Below, piece after piece: positions 59,731 to 64,000 of a stretch of DNA of 64,000 nucleotides; position 1 is the first letter of the stretch; each line of letters opens with the position of its first letter. Source of the stretch: Bacteroides sp. 51. GTDB lineage: Bacteria; Bacteroidota; Bacteroidia; Bacteroidales; Bacteroidaceae. The stretch lies in contig NZ_QVMI01000015.1 of the NCBI RefSeq assembly GCF_010500965.1, positions 39,712-103,711 on the forward strand. The letters run 5' to 3'. The notes beneath the pieces are model-generated. The model was not told where the DNA came from and ran no database searches. It saw only the letters and a program-made list of their open reading frames with translations. Made by a program: the position numbers and the translations under genes.

Positions 59731-62700
59731 CTATCCTTTATACTTACTAGGGCTTACTTTGTATTGCTTTTTGAATACTTCACGGAAATACTTCGCATCG
59801 CTGAATCCGGTTTTCTCGGCTACTTCCGTTACGTTGAGCTCACCCTCTTTTAATAGTTCCGCGGCCTTGGTCAACCGGATATTGCGTACATAGTCGCTTG
59901 GCGAGAGATCCGTCAGCGCCTTAATTTTATTGTACAGACTGGTGCGGCTCATATTCATGTCCGAAGCCAGCAGATCAATATTGAACTCCGGATTCTCCAG
60001 ATTATCTTCTACATATGCTTTCAGTTCGCCAATGAACTTCCAGTCAATATTGGTAGAACAGTTGTTGCATGCTTCTTCTTCGGTTTCCTCAATCTCCAGG
60101 TTTGCATACCTGTTCCGTAGCATAGCCCTGTTGGTCAGGATGTTGGCTATGGTTGCTTTTAGGATACTAATATTAAATGGCTTGATGATGTATTCATCGG
60201 CTCCGGTGCGAAGCCCCTTGATTACATGTTTCTCATCATTGAGAGCCGTTAGTAAGATGATTGGAATGTGCGACGTTTCGAGATTGTTTTTCAGGATCTC
60301 GCATAGTTCGTCGCCCCGCATTTCCGGCATCATAATATCCGAAATGATCAGGTCGGGCATGTATTCCTTCACGATAATAAGCGCTTCCCTACCGTTCTCG
60401 CAGGTCTGAACCGTATATTCCTCGGATAAGGTTTCTTGCAGGTAATTGCGCAATTCATCATTATCTTCAACAACCAGAATCTTTTGTCCGCTTTTGGGCT
60501 TTTTGCGGTTGGCAATGCTATTGAAAGTTGCCGTAGCAGCTTCTTCTGCCACTTGTGGGGCAACAGGTTTTGGAGCCGAGAAGTCCATGTGCGCTTTCTT
60601 GTAATGGTCGTATCCTTTAGGGAAAGTAACTCTGATGGTTGTTCCTTTACGCTCTGCGCTGGTCAGACTGATCTTTCCTTTGTGGAACTCAACCTGTTTT
60701 CCTACCAGAACCATGCCTAGGCCGCTTCCGGTAACTTTGGAGTTAATGGCGTTGCTGGCACGGAAGTGCGACTTGAATATTTTCTTTTGTTCGTTTGCCG
60801 GTATGCCGATACCTGTATCTATAACCGTCAGTTCCCAACTGTTATTGGATTCTGAGGCATACACCTTCACGCTGCCGCCTTCGTTTGTATACTTCAGGGC
60901 ATTAGATATGATGTTTTTGAATACGGATTCCATCTTTTCCTTATCGAACCATACATTCAGGTAGCTAAAGTTGCTTTCATACGTCAAAGATACTTTCTTA
61001 ATCTCGGCAAATGAATGGAACGACTGGATGATTTCGCCCATGAAGGTATTCAACTCATATTCGGCAATATACAGGTCGGAGGAGTATAAATCCATCCGTT
61101 CGAAATTAATAAGGTTTGTTGTCAGTCGCAACAAGACATTTACATTCCGGATGGCTGTGTTCATATTCCGCAGTCCGGATTCACTCAGGTGTTCTTTACC
61201 CTGAATCTCTTCCAACGGCGCTTTGATCAGGGTTAGCGGCGTACGGATGTCATGTGCCGTATTAATAAAGAACTGGAATTTATCATTCGCTACCTTGCGC
61301 TGCTTTCTCATATAAAGGAGCCGGGCGGCTGCAATAATGGTTAATCCGATAACAAATAGATAGAAGATGAATGCCCATGTGCTTTTCCAGAGGGGTTGAG
61401 CCACAATGATTTTCATGCTACGCTCTTCGATAATCTGCCTGTTCTCGTTGGATATGGCACGGATATGCAGTGTGTAATTACCAGGTCCGAGATTGGTGAA
61501 ACGGATAACGTCCTCCTGTCCCGGGCGGCTCCAACTATCATAAAAGCCTTCCAGCTTCCAGGAATATAGTGTATTGGAAGGGTAATCATAATTAATGGAT
61601 GATACCTTTAACGAGAATATATTCTGGTCTGAATTTAACTTTAATATCTCCGTTTCGTTGATATCTTTTTCCAGGGGCGAGTTGGCATCCAGTGGGTATA
61701 CGGATTCGTAGAACAGTTTGAACTCGCTGAGATACATTTTAGATTTATAGTCTCTGGGTAGCTGCATTTCCCTGCTGAATTGCACGGCTCCATCGCTACT
61801 ACCGAAAATGAACTTCCCCTTATTAGTCAGGGCACCGGAGTTGGAATTGAAATGATTGGTCTTTAATCCCTGCTCCTTCGTCCAGTTATGGAAGTCGTTA
61901 TCCCTCGGATAAAAACGGGTTAAACCACTTTCCGAACTGAATATAATGTTGTCTTCCTGATCGGTAAGTATGGTGTATATATTGTTAGACAGCAGTGCGC
62001 TATTGTTCCTGTGGAAGTGAAAGAAAACCTCATTGTCCAGGTTGTAAACAAGTAACCCGGAACCGTTCGTTCCTATGTATAGTTTATTGTCTTTGGTCTG
62101 ACAAAGCGAATAGATATACGTAGACTCGATGGGAGTGATAATCCGCTTGGCTTCTCCTGTGGTCTTGTTTAATAGGAAAAGCCCTTTGCTGGTACCAATC
62201 CACATATTATCCTTGTCTTTTTCAAGGATGGTGGTAATGGAATTTAGATGAGGATATAACTGTATTTCCTTTTTTATATTATCTATGCGTTTAAGATTGT
62301 AGTAACCTCCCATCCACAAATAGCCTTGACTGTCTGTCCGGATGGATTGAATATATTTATCGGGTTGCTTAGGCGGATTCTTATAGGTGTTCAATGAAAA
62401 CACTGAAATGTTTTGTGTTTTCTTCTCTATTGTGTAGATCGTAGAACTGTATCCACCTACGTAAATAACGCCGGGTGTGGCTTCGCAGATCGACAAATAT
62501 GCATGATTATGCTCTTCGGTTGAAGATGTGTTGAAGGAGCTAAGGTATGATTTCCACTGGCCGGTTTTGGTGTGGTACAGGCTTATACCATTGCTGGTTG
62601 CAAACCACAGGTCGCCTTCGTGGTCCTCGATGATTGCGTTTACACGGTCATTGATTAACGATTGTGTGTTGCCTATGGAGTGTTTTATCCACTGATAATG

Positions 62701-63693
62701 CGAGTAGCGGTCATCGCGTACGGTAATACCAATGGGGTAGTTGGCCAACCAGATTCTGCCGGTCGAATCAATATATATGTCATTAATATTATTGCCGTTC
62801 ATCATATTGTTCTCGCTGTAATCGGCAACAATATACGGCATTGTTTCGTGGGTTTTGATATTTACTTTGAACACCCCGGCTCCGTCGGTAGCTATCAGGA
62901 GTTCTGTGTCATTCAGGGGTTTAATGCGCGTAACGGTCATATCGGAAATCCCGACCTGGAGTTTCTTATAGTTCTTAGCCGTCAGGTCGAATACGTATAC
63001 TCCCCGTTGGAATGTACCTATAAATAGCTGATTGGATGGTTGATCCAGGTATAACTCGTTTATTTGCAGGGTTAGGCTGTCTATATTAGAGAATTCGGCA
63101 AGGTTGAGTTTGTCGTCACTAAGCTCCATATAGCGTATTCCGTTTTCCGTACCCACAAAGAAGTGTCCGTCATTGTGCTGAATGGCGTAGGTGATTGAAC
63201 TTCCCAGTTCGTTGGGAATTCGGGTGGTGTTCTGGCTTTCGGGGTTAAACCTGTAAATGATATCGTCTCCGCAAAGCCATATTCCATTCCGATTGTCGAT
63301 GAAGCTGTAGGTAACCGGGGTAGGGTCGTTGCTATCGGTGTTCGGAATTTGGTATGCTATTTCAAAATCGTCATGCCGCGGATTGTATTTGAATATCCTT
63401 CCTTTTTTACCGATTTGCCATAGCCCTCCTTTCTGGCCGATGTAGAGCCAGTTGAGGTCTTGAAGGGAGCTTATTTCTTTACCATCCAGGGAAAGGGCGT
63501 AGTGTTTGAATTCTTTTCCATCGTACCGGTCAATTCCTTCGTGGGTGAGAAACCACATGAAGCCGTCTCTATCTTTCTGAATAGAGTAGACTCTTCTACT
63601 GCTTAGTCCACTCTCGACACCAATATGTTTGTAGTGCTGGGCAAAACAAAGGGTGGAGTAGGCCAGTAAGAACAGAAAGATAAACTTCTTCAT
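59731..63693 (-). CDS. Hybrid two-component regulator with beta-propeller sensor
   Basis: Protein of 1320 residues from the ATG at 63693 (signal peptide KKFIFLFLLAYSTLCFAQ; the in-frame start 12 codons up overlaps the promoter). The periplasmic part (about 20-780) has two propellers of Reg_prop repeats (e.g. GIWLCGDDIIYRFN, NMWIGTSKGLFLLN, KLYIGTNGSGLLVYN) and a Y_Y_Y domain. Then come a membrane helix (about 785-803), HisKA with HDIRTPL (His about 814), HATPase, a receiver (Asp about 1120 in ISDIMMPE), and an AraC HTH. This is the class that senses glycan fragments. No SusCD pair lies next to it; two chromate-transporter genes follow within two bases. Confidence 0.93.
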   Translation of the reverse strand: MKKFIFLFLLAYSTLCFAQHYKHIGVESGLSSRRVYSIQKDRDGFMWFLTHEGIDRYDGKEFKHYALSLDGKEISSLQDLNWLYIGQKGGLWQIGKKGRIFKYNPRHDDFEIAYQIPNTDSNDPTPVTYSFIDNRNGIWLCGDDIIYRFNPESQNTTRIPNELGSSITYAIQHNDGHFFVGTENGIRYMELSDDKLNLAEFSNIDSLTLQINELYLDQPSNQLFIGTFQRGVYVFDLTAKNYKKLQVGISDMTVTRIKPLNDTELLIATDGAGVFKVNIKTHETMPYIVADYSENNMMNGNNINDIYIDSTGRIWLANYPIGITVRDDRYSHYQWIKHSIGNTQSLINDRVNAIIEDHEGDLWFATSNGISLYHTKTGQWKSYLSSFNTSSTEEHNHAYLSICEATPGVIYVGGYSSTIYTIEKKTQNISVFSLNTYKNPPKQPDKYIQSIRTDSQGYLWMGGYYNLKRIDNIKKEIQLYPHLNSITTILEKDKDNMWIGTSKGLFLLNKTTGEAKRIITPIESTYIYSLCQTKDNKLYIGTNGSGLLVYNLDNEVFFHFHRNNSALLSNNIYTILTDQEDNIIFSSESGLTRFYPRDNDFHNWTKEQGLKTNHFNSNSGALTNKGKFIFGSSDGAVQFSREMQLPRDYKSKMYLSEFKLFYESVYPLDANSPLEKDINETEILKLNSDQNIFSLKVSSINYDYPSNTLYSWKLEGFYDSWSRPGQEDVIRFTNLGPGNYTLHIRAISNENRQIIEERSMKIIVAQPLWKSTWAFIFYLFVIGLTIIAAARLLYMRKQRKVANDKFQFFINTAHDIRTPLTLIKAPLEEIQGKEHLSESGLRNMNTAIRNVNVLLRLTTNLINFERMDLYSSDLYIAEYELNTFMGEIIQSFHSFAEIKKVSLTYESNFSYLNVWFDKEKMESVFKNIISNALKYTNEGGSVKVYASESNNSWELTVIDTGIGIPANEQKKIFKSHFRASNAINSKVTGSGLGMVLVGKQVEFHKGKISLTSAERKGTTIRVTFPKGYDHYKKAHMDFSAPKPVAPQVAEEAATATFNSIANRKKPKSGQKILVVEDNDELRNYLQETLSEEYTVQTCENGREALIIVKEYMPDLIISDIMMPEMRGDELCEILKNNLETSHIPIILLTALNDEKHVIKGLRTGADEYIIKPFNISILKATIANILTNRAMLRNRYANLEIEETEEEACNNCSTNIDWKFIGELKAYVEDNLENPEFNIDLLASDMNMSRTSLYNKIKALTDLSPSDYVRNIRLTKAAELLKEGELNVTEVAEKTGFSDAKYFREVFKKQYKVSPSKYKG

Positions 63694-63726
63694 ATATAAT
63701 AGAAACCTGGGTTGTATGATGCCCGA

Positions 63727-63757
63727 CAAAAATAGTAAAAATAAATTTGATTACAAA
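63727..63757 (-). promoter_or_regulatory. Promoter of beta-propeller HTCS
   Basis: On the minus strand TTTG (63754-63757), 19 bases, TATTTTTG (63727-63734): full match to the consensus, 33 bases before the start codon. Confidence 0.75.
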
Positions 63758-63906
63758 ACTTTAAGGTTTCTTCTTAAAAAGAGGACTTGCGCAATCGGTT
63801 GCGAAAATTAAAAAGGGGCTATGTTATATTTCTTTCTTCTACTTCTTCCGGTAGGTGGGATGGTGTAAAAACTCCCCTTTCGTCATTGCTTCACCTACGG
63901 TTCGCA

Positions 63907-63995
63907 ATGACAATATCCACCCCCTGCCCCCGCCAGCGGGGGATACGATGCCGCAGGTATCCCCCGCTGGCGGGGGCAGGGGGTGGATATTGTCA
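63907..63995. repeat. GC-rich inverted repeat, second copy
   Basis: Inverted arms of about 38 bases (63907-63944 and 63958-63995) around a 13-base loop. The inner part, CCACCCCCTGCCCCCGCC and its GCGGGGGAT end, is identical to 53896-53985, but the outer bases (ATGACAATAT) extend the pairing only here. It closes the 307-base gap at the window end; 63758-63906 shows nothing recognisable. Confidence 0.9.
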
Positions 63996-64000
63996 TTACA

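Noticed and set aside
1-64000. tRNA, rRNA, integrase, phage or insertion-sequence genes
   Set aside because: Looked for and not seen; the inverted repeats have no transposase of their own in the window.

Overview
The window reads as chromosome of a gut Bacteroidales bacterium (Bacteroides or Parabacteroides; I cannot decide which). The reasons are SusC/SusD pairs, two hybrid two-component systems (HTCS) with AraC-type outputs, many lipoproteins with acidic residues after the lipidated cysteine, pyruvate:ferredoxin oxidoreductase, and promoters of the Bacteroidetes form TTG-N18-22-TAnnTTTG instead of -35/-10 boxes. There are no tRNA, rRNA, phage, transposase or cas genes; the window is almost entirely chromosomal core and carbohydrate-use genes.

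Layout. 1-2.9 kb: a DUF4270 lipoprotein divergent from a kelch lipoprotein and a DUF4907 protein. 3-7 kb: CPA2 cation/proton antiporter with patatin-like lipase, then glutaminase. 7.5-22.4 kb: a fructan utilisation locus. One arm (minus strand) is SusC, SusD, a DUF4960-type surface protein and an unusual GH32-like lipoprotein; the divergent arm (plus) is a canonical GH32, an MFS sugar porter and a PfkB fructokinase, followed by an orphan membrane sensor kinase. 22.7-31 kb: M3 peptidase, YegP-like protein, ECF sigma/anti-sigma pair, RRM RNA-binding protein, small winged-helix protein, LytS/LytTR-type kinase-regulator pair, vWA lipoprotein. 32.2-35 kb: an HTCS with a sugar-binding-protein sensor resembling the fructose sensor BT1754 of B. 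thetaiotaomicron; it is the best candidate regulator of the fructan locus although it lies about 10 kb past it. 35-48 kb: short MGMT-like protein, HAD phosphatase, sialate O-acetylesterase, NifJ, AAA ATPase, an ATP-grasp-like protein of unknown role, GHL10 hydrolase, CstA operon. 48.3-53.6 kb: a tightly coupled three-gene operon of a Sel1-repeat protein, an Hsp90-like ATPase and a helical-repeat protein, the strongest candidate for an undescribed system. 54-63.7 kb: UvrA, a second GHL10 hydrolase, a split chromate transporter pair, and a beta-propeller HTCS.

The intergenic DNA is unusually structured. Five loci carry private tandem arrays with a period of 22 or 23 bp, each made of about 15 conserved bases (often palindromic) plus about 7 variable bases; no two arrays share sequence. 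Separately, several families of long nested inverted repeats (GGGCGGTTCGCGAACCGCCC; a GC-rich family at 53.9 and 63.9 kb; a TTAGAAG family at 18.9, 30.7 and 56.9 kb; a CCTCACCCC family at 41.8 kb) occupy gene junctions without coding anything. These were found by eye, and copy numbers outside the window are unknown.

All family assignments rest on motifs read directly from the sequence and memory of the families; no searches were run.
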